From: Purpureocillium takamizusanense
Lineage: Eukaryota; Ascomycota; Sordariomycetes; Hypocreales; Ophiocordycipitaceae
Length of the DNA stretch: 64,000 bases
Assembly (NCBI RefSeq): GCF_022605165.1
Contig: NC_063068.1
Span: 5,828,001-5,892,000, forward strand
Direction of reading: 5' to 3'
In this document: one piece after another, positions 1-11,350 of the stretch
How positions within the stretch are numbered: the first letter of the stretch is position 1
Layout of the letters: each line of letters starts with the position of its first letter
Program-made: the position numbers and the translations under genes
Notes under the pieces: model-generated
The model's input: only the letters and a program-made list of their open reading frames with translations
Database searches by the model: none
Told to the model about the DNA's origin: nothing

Positions 1-505
1 CAGTGGCAGCTCCCCCCCCCCGCCCCCTACCCCTCCCGTCAAGCCAAACCAGCCCGTCCGTCCCCGTCCGTTCGCCCGTCCCCCCAGTGACACACTCTGA
101 TGCTTGGCTCCAGGCCCCGTCGCCAGTGGAGTTCCAGTGCGCGAGCGCAGGCAAACGGCCAACAACGCCTAGCGGTGCGACAAGCAAGAGACCCAACGCA
201 CGCACGCACCCACGAGCGGCACCCCCGGGCGCCTCCTCCATACCAAGCTGCGAGTCGGCAGCCGCAGAAGTCCATCTTTGCCCCCGTTTCGACGAGCAAG
301 CGACTGCGCAGCCAGCCAGCCAGCCCGCCGCCGCGCTCGTCACCGCTTGGACAGTAACAGTGCCGTACCGCTTGCTAGGACCACCAACCTCGCAGCCGGC
401 CAACCCTGAGGCGCAGGTAGGAGTCGCAAGGCACGTAGGACCCTCTTCATCAGGGCCACCCAGGACCCCCGGCCAAGAAAGTCGCCAACCAGACAGACCG
501 CAACA

Positions 506-540
506 CCAGCCAAGCCAAGCCCAGCCCAGCCCAGCCCAGC
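506..540. repeat. Pentanucleotide repeat, about 7 CCAGC/CAAGC units
   Basis: Seven consecutive 5-bp units read CCAGC or CAAGC, directly visible. It lies in the presumed promoter or leader of the bHLH gene. Confidence 0.85.
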
Positions 541-596
541 CCTCGCGTCGCCGCCCACCCACCGCCCTGCCGTCTTACACGCCAGCGAGTCAACGG

Positions 597-636
597 CCAC
601 ACACACACACGCACACGCACACGCACACACACACAC
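597..636. repeat. CA-rich microsatellite
   Basis: An alternating CA tract with a few CG steps runs for about 40 bp upstream of the bHLH gene. It accounts for the Thr/His repeats in spurious frames here. Confidence 0.9.
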
Positions 637-917
637 CACGTCCAGGACCGACCGCCGGCCAAACCCCTCCGACGTCGCATTCCTCTCTTGCGCCCGCTCG
701 CCCAACCAACCTTCTTCCCCTCTGTTCGCCGTGGATTGTTCGCATCCTCGCGCTGCACCAACGACGAGCAACGACGAGCGCCATTTCCACGACGCGCGCA
801 TCTTCTTGATTTCTTTCGTGATTTTTTTTCGGGTTCTCGGCCGAATCGCCCTTTGATGGATAGGAAGTAGCAGCCGCCAGCGCCTTCCTTTGCACCATCT
901 GTCCATCAGCCCACGAG

Positions 918-1134
918 GTGAGTAATGCCTGCGCCGCCGGCGGCAGGTGGGATCCCGTTAATGCCACCTGCACTTTCCCCAAAACTCCGTCCCCATCACC
1001 CATCTTTCCGTCGCCTCCGACCGCGCCCGCTTTCCAGATCGCATCCATCCATCCATCCACCCATCTCCCTCTTACTTCGCCGCGTTGCGTACCCTCGACG
1101 ACCACCGATGGACTAACCCTGGTGCCTGCTACAG
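918..1134 (+). other. Probable 5' UTR intron of the bHLH gene
   Basis: A GTGAGT donor at 918 is followed by an ACTAAC branch-like element about 20 nt before a TACAG acceptor ending at 1134. The segment contains ATGs that could start short upstream ORFs, which splicing would remove before the start codon at 1324. This is inferred from motifs only. Confidence 0.55.
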
Positions 1135-1323
1135 ACCACTCCGACCGAGCCTCTTCGCACCCGCCTCGACCTAAGAGCGGCGGATTGCGCCAAGGACTGC
1201 GCGAACCTAAACCTGCGATCAGGCAGAAACCTCCCGCCGCCGCCGACCGCAACTTCCACCGCCACCACCTCGTTGCGAGGCCGCCCCCCGGCAATAGGCG
1301 CTCCAAGAGCCGACTCTGCCGTC

Positions 1324-2937
1324 ATGGCCCAGCACGGGTTCCATCAGTTTGGCAACGCCAACGCGGCCAACATCGACCCCAACGACCTCGCCATGAACAG
1401 TGGCTACCCCCCTTCCTTCTCCAACAATAACAACTTCAACTCCAACTCCGCCAATGCTCCCAATGGCTTCTCGAGCGGCTCCGCCATTTTTGGTGATGAT
1501 GAGCTGCTCGACGGCCTCGCCAGCCCCTCCGACGGCCAAGGGGGTATGCACGGCCAGGGCGGCCAGGACTTCCCCGGCATGAACATGGCTTTCTCCCAGG
1601 GCGCCTTCCAGTCACACAGGGGATCGGGTCTGCAGATTGACCCCAACCATATCAACGGCTTCTCCAACACGCCCGATGGCGACCCGATCCAGAGCCCGTA
1701 CGCGGCCGGCTTCAACGCGCAATTCCGACAGATGCAGGGCAGCCACGCCCTCGGTACCTCGCTTCACTCCCCCCTGTCCTATTCGGGGTCTCCGCTGGCC
1801 GGAGGAGAGATGGCCGATGGCAGCGATCCGAACTTCCTCAATGCCAAGGCGAGAGCCCGCATGTCCGCGCAGCAGATGCAGCGCAAGGCATCCAACAACC
1901 GCAACCCGATGACGCCCAAGACCACCAGCATGCACAGCATCCCTATTGGCTCCCAAGACTCCCCGGGCTTCGGCGCCCAGCCCATGCGCCATTCGGCCAG
2001 CCATGACAAATCCCCGTCTGGTCAGTGGGTGAACACGCCAACCGGCAGCATTCCCGCGTCTTATAACTCCGGCTTCTCTTCCCCGATGCAGCAGGGCATG
2101 GTTCCCCTCAATGAAGTCATGCTAAAGGGTGGCACATCCATGCCAGCCAAGCTTGGCGTCCCAGGTGCCGCGGTCTCGACCCAGGAGATGAAGCGGAAGC
2201 GCCGACGCGAATCCCACAACCTTGTCGAGCGTCGCCGTCGCGATAACATCAACGAAAGAATCCAGGACCTCAGCAAGCTCGTCCCTTCGCACCGGCTCGA
2301 GGATGACAAGATTCGGAAGCTTATCCAGAACGGCACGCCGCTTTCTCCCACCCTCGCCGGCATCTCCAGTCCCACACAGGCCACGTCCAGTCTTGCCGGT
2401 CCCGGAGCGCGACGTGCCGCCGGGGGCAACGCTGGCAATATCACCACCGGCCTGCCCATCGAGGACAAGGACAAGGGCCCCAACAAGGGCGACATCCTCA
2501 ACGGTGCCGTCAGCTGGACCCGTGACCTGATGTGGATGCTGCACCTCAAGCTTCAACAGCAAGAGGAGCTGATGAACACCATTGCCGAACTCGGTGGCCA
2601 CTTTCCGTTCGAGCTTACCGAAGACGAGAGGCGCATGCAGTCTGAGCTCATGGACGCCATCACCAGGAACGAGAGCGGCACCTTCTCGTACTCGCGTACG
2701 GCAGGATCTGGCCTCCGCGTCCCCAACCACACAGACTACCGAGGTGACCCCATGAACAGCCTGACAGCAAACATGGATTCTATTGGCCTAACGCCCGAAG
2801 ATAACGGCAACATAGCCCTGGGTGGGGATATAGGAGATACGGCGCAGTTCTGGCACGACCCCGATGACGACGGCAGCGGCAACGCCTCCCTCAACTTCAA
2901 GGAAGAGGACGAATACGAGATGGACATGACTCACTAG
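1324..2937 (+). CDS. bHLH transcription factor, Rtg3/GlcD-gamma-like
   Basis: This is an intronless coding region of 537 codons starting at the first ATG after the long leader. The N-terminal half is Asn/Ser/Gly/Gln-rich and probably disordered. A basic region around residues 290-308 (RESHNLVERRRRDNINERI) carries the His-Glu-Arg E-box reading pattern. It continues into helix 1, a loop of roughly 70 residues that is unusually long for bHLH proteins, and helix 2 (KGDILNGAVSWTRDLMWML) leading into a Gln-rich leucine-zipper-like helix. An acidic C-terminus follows. The ERRRRDNINERI signature and very long loop match the fungal bHLH group often named GlcD-gamma and resemble yeast Rtg3. Likely role: nuclear E-box-binding regulator. 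The target pathway is not evident from sequence. It converges with the Npr3 gene downstream. Confidence 0.92.
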   Translation: MAQHGFHQFGNANAANIDPNDLAMNSGYPPSFSNNNNFNSNSANAPNGFSSGSAIFGDDELLDGLASPSDGQGGMHGQGGQDFPGMNMAFSQGAFQSHRGSGLQIDPNHINGFSNTPDGDPIQSPYAAGFNAQFRQMQGSHALGTSLHSPLSYSGSPLAGGEMADGSDPNFLNAKARARMSAQQMQRKASNNRNPMTPKTTSMHSIPIGSQDSPGFGAQPMRHSASHDKSPSGQWVNTPTGSIPASYNSGFSSPMQQGMVPLNEVMLKGGTSMPAKLGVPGAAVSTQEMKRKRRRESHNLVERRRRDNINERIQDLSKLVPSHRLEDDKIRKLIQNGTPLSPTLAGISSPTQATSSLAGPGARRAAGGNAGNITTGLPIEDKDKGPNKGDILNGAVSWTRDLMWMLHLKLQQQEELMNTIAELGGHFPFELTEDERRMQSELMDAITRNESGTFSYSRTAGSGLRVPNHTDYRGDPMNSLTANMDSIGLTPEDNGNIALGGDIGDTAQFWHDPDDDGSGNASLNFKEEDEYEMDMTH

Positions 2938-3815
2938 TCTTGCTGTCTTGATGTGTCGATTTGGCGATGCACCATTGCCGTGCTCATTTTCCCATTGCGT
3001 TGCGATGCTCTCTTCATCCCTACTATTTCGGAGCGCTGGCCTTCCTGGCTCGTCTTTGTTGATTTCTTTCTACTTATATCCTGGTATCGGTTGGGACAAG
3101 GTTTTCTCTTTCCTATTTTTGCATGCGGGATATCCCTACCCTGCCCGGCGGCGTTGAGGGTCATTTAGAGCTTGGCGACTGGTGGCCCTGCTGATTTCAT
3201 GGAGTGTGTTACTGGAGCGGGCATGGACATCGGGCATGGGTTACTATATACAAGGGGTCTCATCTATACAGCGGCGGATATATCTTTGCTACCGGTTTGC
3301 ATGGCTTTTTTCCCCTCTTCTTTCTTCTTATTTTCCTTCTCTTTCCTGCGTCTGCGCGCTGGCTACTGCCTGCCTGCCTGTCTTTGCTGGGGGAGAGGTG
3401 GATGGTCTGGAGAGCTGGCCGTTGACGGCCGCGTTTCAGCTAGTCGCTGGCGCCCTATGACACCACCGAGTTGTCGGATGTGTTGGGATACAGGAACGAT
3501 CACCTACTGGCTATCTTCGGGACTTTGCTGTTGCGAACTCTTGTTGGGGCACTCGACCGCTGGTGTTTGTCTGTACTTTCTGCTATTGGTATTGCTCTTT
3601 TAATTGACTGCTACCATTAATTTATTCCCAACTCTAATGATGGCAAACGGACCCTGTATCTTGCATGTGATGATGATTGGATAGCGCTCGTCGTGGTGAG
3701 AAGTGTGTGTACGAATGCGCTCTCGGGCATCTGCTCAGTCCCTCCCTATCAGGTAGGGAGGGGCGCGTACTGTAGAAAGCACGAGACTGGAGGGTACTCT
3801 CGGCAGTATCTCTGT

Positions 3816-3948
3816 CCGGTTGTCTACTGCTCCAGTACTAGATACGGGCCCCATTGGGTGTGATCCCATCTTCGAGGCATCGGCTAACGAACGGGCCATG
3901 CAGCACCAACAAAATTTCCGGTTGCCTACTGCTCCGGTACTAGATACG
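3816..3948. repeat. 31-bp imperfect direct repeat pair
   Basis: Copies lie at 3816-3846 and 3918-3948, 102 bp apart start to start. They match at 29 of 31 positions, and both mismatches are transitions (C/T and G/A). They are built around a TACTGCTCC-GTACTAGATACG core. Confidence 0.85.
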
Positions 3949-4115
3949 CGGGACGCGGCAGCAAGATGACGCCCCGATGCGTCTCGGCTCCCAACCCCGG
4001 TTCCCCATGACAACGCTCGCCCGCCTCGCCGCGGCCCTTTTATCATTTTATTATTCGCCATGACGCGTGCCGCAGCTGCATTGTGAGCCGTCATCTCAAG
4101 TGGCAAGTCTGTATC

Positions 4116-4169
4116 TGTATGTGTGTGTGTATACACATATGTGTGTGTGTGTGTGCGCGCGCGCGCGCG
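4116..4169. repeat. 54-bp strictly alternating purine-pyrimidine tract
   Basis: TG/TA steps, a short TATACACATAT segment, more TG steps and six to seven GC steps follow one another with no break in purine-pyrimidine alternation. It lies about 60 bp beyond the NPR3 stop codon. Such tracts can adopt Z-DNA. Confidence 0.9.
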
Positions 4170-4228
4170 AGTTTCCCCTGCGGAGTGGCGTGTGGCGTGA
4201 CATCGGACCGCCCGTCACTTCGGGTGGT

Positions 4229-6516
4229 TCACCAATGCCGCGTGCAGAGCAGGTACTCGGACATGGCGGTGAGGAGGTTCCACGTCTCCTTGCGCTTCAT
4301 GTCCTCCTGGAGGGCGATGCGCTCGAGGGCGCAGTGGCCGTCAAAGTACTTGCACATGAGCTGCCAGGCGGAGCGGACCTTTTCGTCGCGCAGGCGGTGC
4401 GCGACGGCGGACAGGTAGCGCGACTCCTTGCCCGTGGCCTTCTTGGCGTCGAGGATGATGTGCGGCGTGATGCCCGCGAGGTGGAGGGCGTCGTTGGTCG
4501 AGGGGCGGGCCGTGGCCACGGGGACCGTCTTGCGCGCGTGCGCCGTGGCCTTGTCGGCGGCGTCGCGGGTGGCCTTGAGGGCAATGCGCTCGAGGCGGGC
4601 CATCTCGGCGGCGTGCTCGGCCGTCGGGCGGGCGGCCGAGGTGGAGCTCGTCATGCCTGCTTCGTCCGGAAGCGTCTCGGCGGGCGGAGCCGTGGCGGAG
4701 CCGTTGGGCGGCGTAGACGGGCCGGTCGCTCCGTTACTGTTGCCCTCGTCCTGGGCGCGGGCCTCCTCGGCGGAGGCGGCCAACTCCTCAGCCTCGATCT
4801 CGTAGTCGACCTCGTAGAGGATCTCGGGCCAGACCACGACGTAGGCAAAGGTGCACAGCTGGGTGACCCAGCCGCCCCGCATGAGCCACGCCAGCATGCG
4901 GAGGTAGAGCGGGCGATAGGCCTTGCTGGAGCAGAACGTCTTATACGGCTTGGGGCACATGGAAAGCTCGGCCAGGAAGTTGGGCAGCGGCGGGGCGATG
5001 GGAAAGGCGCGCTGCCAATCCTGCGACGCCTCGGGGAGGCGCGACAGGTCGCAGTTGGGTGACACGACGTACACATCGCGGGCGTGGAGGGGCGGGATCG
5101 CGATGGCACGGCGCCAAAAGATGAAATGCTGGGCGTACTTGCGAACCTGGCCCAGGGTAAGAACGCTGTTGGTCTGCCCGACTTGGTAAAAGCTGCGAGA
5201 GGCGGCATGTCAGCGTTGGTCCGAGGTGGAAACAGCTCCGGGAGGAACAATGGATGGGGTGAACGCACGACATGGTCGGCTTGGCAAGCCGAACGAACTC
5301 TATCATGGAGAGGGTGGTCGGATCTCTGTCGGTCTGAAGCTCCGAGATGATCTTCTTTTCGTCGTCCATGAGCAACAGGGCAAAGTTGCGGTCGAGAAAG
5401 CCGGGCTCCTCGAGGGCATCCTGGCTCAGGAAGGCATTCGCCGTGGTGAGCCAGAGGCCCCGCTGGACGCCCTCATGCTCGTTCGGGAGGTCAGACACGT
5501 AGAATGGTGCAGGGACCTGGACCGAAGGCGACAGCACGCCGGCAGCCGTGTCCAGGTGAAGAGTGGCGATTCTGTTCTGCGAGACGGCCTCATAGATATC
5601 GTGGACCGATGCGGCCAGCGACGACGTTTGAAGCAGCTCTTTCCACAGCACGCTCATTTTCTTTTCTGTAGACTTGCGCGTCAGTTTGCAAAAAACAGCA
5701 AGACTCGGGAGGGACAAACTGACTGTCTTCCCGTGCCTTGTCCTTTGCGGCGAGTATCCGCTTCGACTCCTTCCAGATAAAGTCGCTATGCTGCTGGCTG
5801 TACTTGTAGGCCTTGTTGACCTTCTTCACAATGTTGCTATACAGGCTGTCGACGAGCTCTCGGACCTCATGCCTCTTCGGATTCAAGATGAAGACGAGGC
5901 TAAACATGGTCATGGAGCTTCGCTTCTCGTCATCGGCGTCTTCCTTCTTGCCGTCCTTGTCCTTGGCAGCAACAGCCTCGGGACGAGGCGGGGGAGGCGG
6001 GGGAGGCTCCGTCTCGTGGGGGGCAATGTTGTCGTCAGCTATCCGCGAGCTGGCAGAGCGGGCGCCCGCCTTGTCGGCCTTCTTCGGCTTCTTCCATTTG
6101 CCGTTTTCCGGCACATGAATGGGATAGGAGATGCATAGTAGCGGATCGAGTGAAAGCTGGAAGAGCTTCTTGTGGTAGGGGCGTGCCGGTGTCAGAATAC
6201 CAGCCAGGTCGCGAATGGGAAACCCAGCCACGTGCTCCCAGGGGACGATTTGCGTGCCGGACTCGGTCATGAGGTGGTCATCGTGATGACGGTGCTGGGC
6301 GGAGGCGGTCCCGACGTCGCTCTCCCTGCGCGTGTGGACGGATAGGCGTTCCAAAAGGAGGTCCTCGGCGTCATGCACCGTCTCGGCAGATTCCGCGGCG
6401 CTGGAAACGGGCGGCTGAACGTTGGGTGGGTAGTGAAAGACAAAAGCCGGGCCGTCGCGAGAGCGGTTGATGACGAGGGCGACGGCCAGGAAGTTGTCGG
6501 AGTTGATGCAGGTCAT
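4229..6516 (-). CDS. NPR3: Nitrogen permease regulator 3 (Npr3), SEACIT/GATOR1 subunit
   Basis: The gene has three exons, 6516-5724, 5665-5269 and 5192-4229, separated by 58- and 76-bp introns with clean phase; the product is 717 residues. The N-terminus (LAVALVINRSRDGPAFVFHY, then a VPWEHVAGFPIRDLAGIL stretch) is the longin-like Npr3 start. The centre carries the conserved ELLQTSSLAASVHDIYEAVS region. The C-terminal part has FYQVGQTNSVLTLGQVRKYA, CPKPYKTFCSSKAYRPLYL and a winged-helix end near KETWNLL. In yeast and animals Npr3/NPRL3 pairs with Npr2 and Iml1 as a GTPase-activating complex that restrains TORC1 when amino acids are scarce, acting at the vacuole. A low-complexity Ala/Thr/Pro insert interrupts the C-terminal half. 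It is convergent with the bHLH gene. Confidence 0.94.
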
Positions 6517-8832
6517 GGCCGCGGTAGGACGTCAGAGGCGGCGAGCATGGCACTGGCGGCCGACTACGGTACGCGCGGCATGGCCGGGGCCGGTGGCAGG
6601 TCCGGTATCGAATGGACACGGAGCTGGGGAGCGGCCGAGATCAAGCTGGCAATGCCGCCGAGGTGGGGCAGCCGGGGGGTGGTGGTGGTGACGAGTGAGG
6701 TTGGAGTTTGGAGGGTTTGGCCGGGATGAGTTCGGCTGAGGTGTCTTGAGCTCCGTGGCGGGCGGGACGGTGGTAGTGGACGGTGGGAGCTGTGCGTTAC
6801 ATCGGATCGGTGCTCGAGGGGACCCACTAAGGTACCTAGAGCACAGCCGAACAGCAGTGGCATGCATTAGTACCTGACCTGGTAGGTACCCTTAGAGTGC
6901 ACCTCACTGGTAAACTGGAATCATTATAGGGGCCCTGACAGTGGAGGCTCCTAGCGGGGTGCAGAGGGGGGTCCTGGAAGTCCAGCGCCCGTGACCATCG
7001 TCAGGGCCGCATCTATAGATTCATTGCAGGCTCCAAGTCCGCGCCTAGTAAGGGACCGCGGCCCAACGTCGGCGAGGGATTTTGAACGACCGGCAGTCCA
7101 TGAAGCGCCCCGGAGGCTGTCCTGTCCGTCCATTGTGACCTTGGGTCACGCTGAGAGGGCGCCGAGACGCCGCCACTGGCGAGCGAGTCACGGGGCTCAC
7201 GTCAACCATCAGCTGCCCTGCCCTTAGCACGCATACAGCATACCTACTAAGGTAGGTGGAGGTAGTTAGGTTGTGCCCCGGCTGTCGCGCCCGGGTGCCG
7301 CCGATGTCGCCGAGGCTGCGTTGCAGCCGCATCGCATCGCATCCCAGCTGTGCTCACGCGAACATGTGCTGCCGTCTGCAATGTATAGCCAAGCGCACAG
7401 TTTGTCGGGTCCAATTCGTGCCTGCGCCTGCACCTGTGCGGCAACAGATGTGATGTGACCCTGGACGGGACGTGGAGGCGATTCCGTCTGCGTTGGACAA
7501 GCATGTCTCGACCCCCTTTTGATCAGGCACCCTAACGTTAGTTACTTCGTACTAGTACGATAGACAATACGGTGCCCAAGTTTGCTCGTAATACAGACTT
7601 GTGCCTACCTCCTATCTCCAGTACTCTGGTACGGGCGAAGGTGCCCTGCTAACCACAGGGCTGGCCGTATTGAGAGGATCCAACCTCAGCGCCAGTCGGG
7701 CAGCCCTTGCCGAGACTGGGTTAGCGCGCGCCAACGTGAGTGAGCCCGAGTCTGGTACGAAGTGGTAGGTCTGGATGGATCAATGCCCTGGAGCGTCTCG
7801 ACCGCCCAAAAGCCCCCCCGAGGCAAATTTCCATACGTTCCAAATGGCGCTGTTGGCGGCCCTTAACATGTCGCGGCGCCCGCAATTCGACGCCACTGTG
7901 CCTGGCGGTTCAGCGTCCCCGCCCTGCGGCCCCTTTCCGAGCCGCCAGGGCGACGCCGCTCACTCGCAGCCCCCTCCCCCCATCTGCCCCAGCCAGTCGA
8001 GTGGGTTGGCTTCCAGCTTCAGCGCAGAGAGCGAGCGAGGCAAAGGAAAGTTGACGGGCTGTCATGGAGAGTCAAGCACCAACAACCAACCAACAACTGG
8101 CTGAGCGGGCTGCGTCTGCCCCTCCTGATCGCCCCTCCCCCTTTTGGGAGCGAGCCGAACGCGTCGCTGCCCAGGAGGCCCCCGTGGTGGCGGACAAAAA
8201 AGAACGGGACAGTAATGGCAGCTAATGGTATGGACACTCGGCAGCTGCAGCCGGGCCCGTAATAATTTGCAAAGGAACCCAACGAAAAAAAATGTGGCAT
8301 CTTCCGTGCAACGCAGAGCGACCGGTAGGTACGGCTTCTGTCCCATGTCCAGCCAGAGAGGCAATGTCCACACCACCCTCCCCCTCCCAGGCAGGCAGGC
8401 AGGCAGACAGGGTCACTCCTTCCTTATGCCAAATAGTGGCCACAGCGTCTTTCACATGGCCTCTCTGCCTCGTTTGACTGGCCCACCCACTCCCTTCCTC
8501 CCCTTCGCCGCCCGTGAAACTTCCCAACTCCCCCCTCTTTGACTACTGCTTGGAACGGCAACAGGTCGTGTGCTTGTCTCCAACGTCAACCCGCCGTCTT
8601 TGCTGTCGCCTCGGCTCCTGGCTAACGCACTGGTCGCCAGTAAACGGCGTCGCCTGCAGCCCTCTGTCACGCGCCACCTCGTCGATCGCGCTCGTTGCTC
8701 GCCTCGACTGCTATCCACGGGGCCTCTCATCAGGAAATGCCCAATTCGTGAATTATTCTTCTCGTTTGGATTCTCGATTCTTCTCTTAACCCAACTCATT
8801 TCCTCTCACAACCCACTGCTACGTCGCCCGAA
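6517..8832. other. Divergent intergenic region (NPR3 / EKI1)
   Basis: This 2.3-kb region carries the promoters and leaders of two divergent genes. No coding gene is supported. Short AGGTACC/CCTAAGGTA-type palindromic motifs occur at about 6827-6839, 6881-6894 and 7241-7258. Small open frames at 7740-8104 and 8222-8799 have biased composition and no recognisable domain. Confidence 0.6.
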
Positions 8833-10137
8833 ATGTCGCCCGCCGCCGCCATCGCCAACGGCGAGCACGGACACGTGCGCTTCATCCCCCAGACGTACGA
8901 CAACACCGACTCGCGCCGCTCCGCCCTCAAGCTCATTCTCACTCTCATGCCTCACTGGGCTGCCGATGAGGCCCACATTGACCTTGTCCGCTTCACCGAT
9001 GGCATCACCAACACGCTGCTAAAGGCCGTCAACCGTCGCCCTGGCCAGTCCAAGGCAGACATGGACCGCGACGCCATCCTTTTGCGGGCCTATGGCAACG
9101 GCACCGACGTGCTCATTGACCGTGAGCGCGAGGCCGCTAATCATGAGCTGCTTATGCGCTACAACCTCGCCCCTGAGCTGCTGGCCCGCTTCGCAAACGG
9201 CATGCTTTACCGCTTCATTCCCGGGGCCGTCGCACAGCCCAAAGACCTGGCCAACCCCGACATTCTTTCCGCCGTGGCGAGGAGGCTCGCCCAGTGGCAC
9301 GCGACTGTCCCCTGCCTTCCAGGCTCGGGCGTCAAGTCTGACAACTCTAGCACCGGTGCCGCCAATGGCGACGATGAACGTGCCAAGATCATCAATGCCG
9401 CTCCTGGCAAGCCGTTCCCCAATGTCTGGACGACCATGCAGAAGTGGATCTTGGCGCTTCCGACCGATACGCAGCAGCAGAGAGAGCGCCGTGATCGTCT
9501 GCAAAGTGAGCTCGAGGGCATGATTCAGAAGCTGAGCCAGCGTCCAGGCCTCGGCGACAACGGGGTAAGACATCGCTGCAGCATCCCCTGCGCGCCTGCC
9601 AAGTATACTGTCGCTAACGAGATGCTATCTACCTCATAGCTGGTCTTTGCTCACTGCGACCTCCTCAGTGCCAACGTCATCATCCACCGCCAGGGTAATG
9701 CCGCTACGACGGTGAGCTTCATCGACTACGAATATGGCACCCCATCACCCGTGGCCTTCGACGTCGCAAACCATTTCGCGGAATGGGCCGGCTATGACTG
9801 CGACTACGCTGCGGTCCCCACACGGGCTCAGCGGCTGGCCTTTGTCCGCGAATACATCAAGGCGTATGCCAAGCTGTCTGGCACCGCCATGGATGAGGAG
9901 GAGGAGACGCAGAAGCTGATGGATGAGGTGGACGAGTTCCGTGGGGTCCCGGGTTTCTATTGGGGCATCTGGTCTCTGATCCAGGCCACCATCTCACACA
10001 TTGACTTTGACTACGCCTCGTACGCTGAGGAGCGGCTGGGCGAGTATTGGGCGTACAAGGCCGAGGTGGATGGCAGCCGCGAAGCATCCGGCAAGGAAAT
10101 GCCGCTCCGGGAGAAGACGTGGTCAAGCCGCGAATGA
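8833..10137 (+). CDS. EKI1: Ethanolamine kinase
   Basis: Two exons, 8833-9564 and 9640-10137, flank a 75-bp intron; the product is 409 residues. It should phosphorylate ethanolamine with ATP, the first step of the CDP-ethanolamine (Kennedy) route to phosphatidylethanolamine, in the cytosol. Seen in the sequence: the choline/ethanolamine-kinase N-lobe (FTDGITNTLLKAV, then LLRAYGNGTDVLIDRE), the FIPGAVAQPKDLANPDILSA segment, the Brenner-type catalytic motif HCDLLSANVI at the start of exon 2, and the metal-binding IDYEYG that follows. FTDGITN and the length favour ethanolamine over choline kinase, although fungal enzymes can be bifunctional. The intron falls just before the catalytic loop. Confidence 0.93.
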
Positions 10138-11300
10138 AGCAGGCCAAGCAAGAACAGGGGGAGACAACGGGGGCGCTTCATCATCACCACCACTACGTCC
10201 GGCGCTAGTATGCGGAATCGCGACGCCGCCCAGCTTATCATTCCGCGGAGCGAAGAGCGAGCTGGAGAGGCATCGCGCTCGCCGGCGACGCAAGACGATG
10301 ACCTAGGCCCGATTGCGGAGCAGCACTCGCCGGCAAGGCTCCGAATGGGGTACGAGCAGCGATGAGCGCGCTCGGTACAACGTAACGACACAAGAGACGG
10401 TTGATACGCAAAAGCTAGATCGGGGAATGGGCCAGAAGACGTGGCAGCCATTCAACATAGCGCTCCTGGGATATAACACTGGTGGTACTACTTATCATGT
10501 ACCCGAGTCGCAGTAGGACCATTAACTCAGTACTCGTACGACAGCAGAGCAACTTAATACACATGACACTTTATAAGTCGCGGCTGGGTCCCTCTTCCCT
10601 CTTCCCTATCAGCTCTTCACTTGCACCCTGCGAGTAGCGAGTAGACTAGGTACAAATGCAGGAGCCAGCGCATGGCAGAAGGCCCCGGTCGGGCGCTGAT
10701 GATTCTATTGATGGTGGTGTCGGCCGAAAGAAAATGGACGCGGCTGACGTCGACGGTCCAGGTTGGGCACTTGCCACACCACCACCAGCAACGTACGAAG
10801 TACAAGACGTAGGAAGGTTTGTGCTATGCTATATACATATGATGCATGCATGACTGACTGTCTTGGGCGTATGGCGGACCGCCTCGGCTGGAGGGACGCG
10901 ACTCAATGCCCCTCCAAGACTTTGTACAGTACGGTACGATGAAAGCACGGCGGCGAGCGGAACCCCCCCTTCGTCGCAGACCAACAGGCGTCGGTCAGAG
11001 AACATGAGTGGACGGAGTTACTATGCGATGGTGTGACAGGTGACGCAGCGCCTGGCATGAGGGCTCGCCGGGTTGGTTCGGGAAGCGTCATGGCGGCCCA
11101 GCTGGGGGACAGTGGGAATGACGCAGACACCAAGAGAGCACGCACACCAAGGGAGCACACACGACGTCGAAGGAGCAGAATCGGGACGAAGGAGGGAGGG
11201 ATGGATGGATGGCTGGGCATCGGCGCCGGTGCAGCAGAGAAGACGCACGCAGGCATATGCGGAGAGGCGAGGTGCGGCGCGGGAGCGGGCGCCGGTGGGA

Positions 11301-11350
11301 TGCGGTGCGGTGCGGCGCGGCGCGGTGCGATTCGGTTCGGTTCGGTGCGG
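11301..11350. repeat. Ten tandem 5-bp units (TGCGG family)
   Basis: Ten consecutive pentamers read TGCGG, CGCGG, TGCGA or TTCGG with no gaps. Confidence 0.9.

Larger units (their letters stand above)
1..1323 (+). other. Upstream region and leader of the bHLH gene
   Basis: No gene is supported here. Open frames on both strands have low-complexity Pro/Arg/Ser composition typical of GC-rich non-coding DNA. It holds a run of CCAGC-like 5-bp units (506-540), a CA/GCAC repeat (about 597-636) and a probable leader intron (918-1134). The stretch after 1135 leads into the ATG at 1324 and is probably 5' UTR. Confidence 0.6.
2938..4228. other. Convergent intergenic spacer (bHLH / NPR3)
   Basis: This holds the 3' UTRs of two convergent genes. 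Open frames at 3170-3600 are T-rich low-complexity translations without recognisable domains and are not called. A 31-bp imperfect direct repeat (3816-3846 and 3918-3948) and a long alternating purine-pyrimidine tract (4116-4169) are present. Confidence 0.6.

Noticed and set aside
4067..5062. 331-codon plus-strand frame across the NPR3 3' exon
   Set aside because: Antisense shadow of NPR3; the Gly/Arg/Val-rich translation has no recognisable motif.
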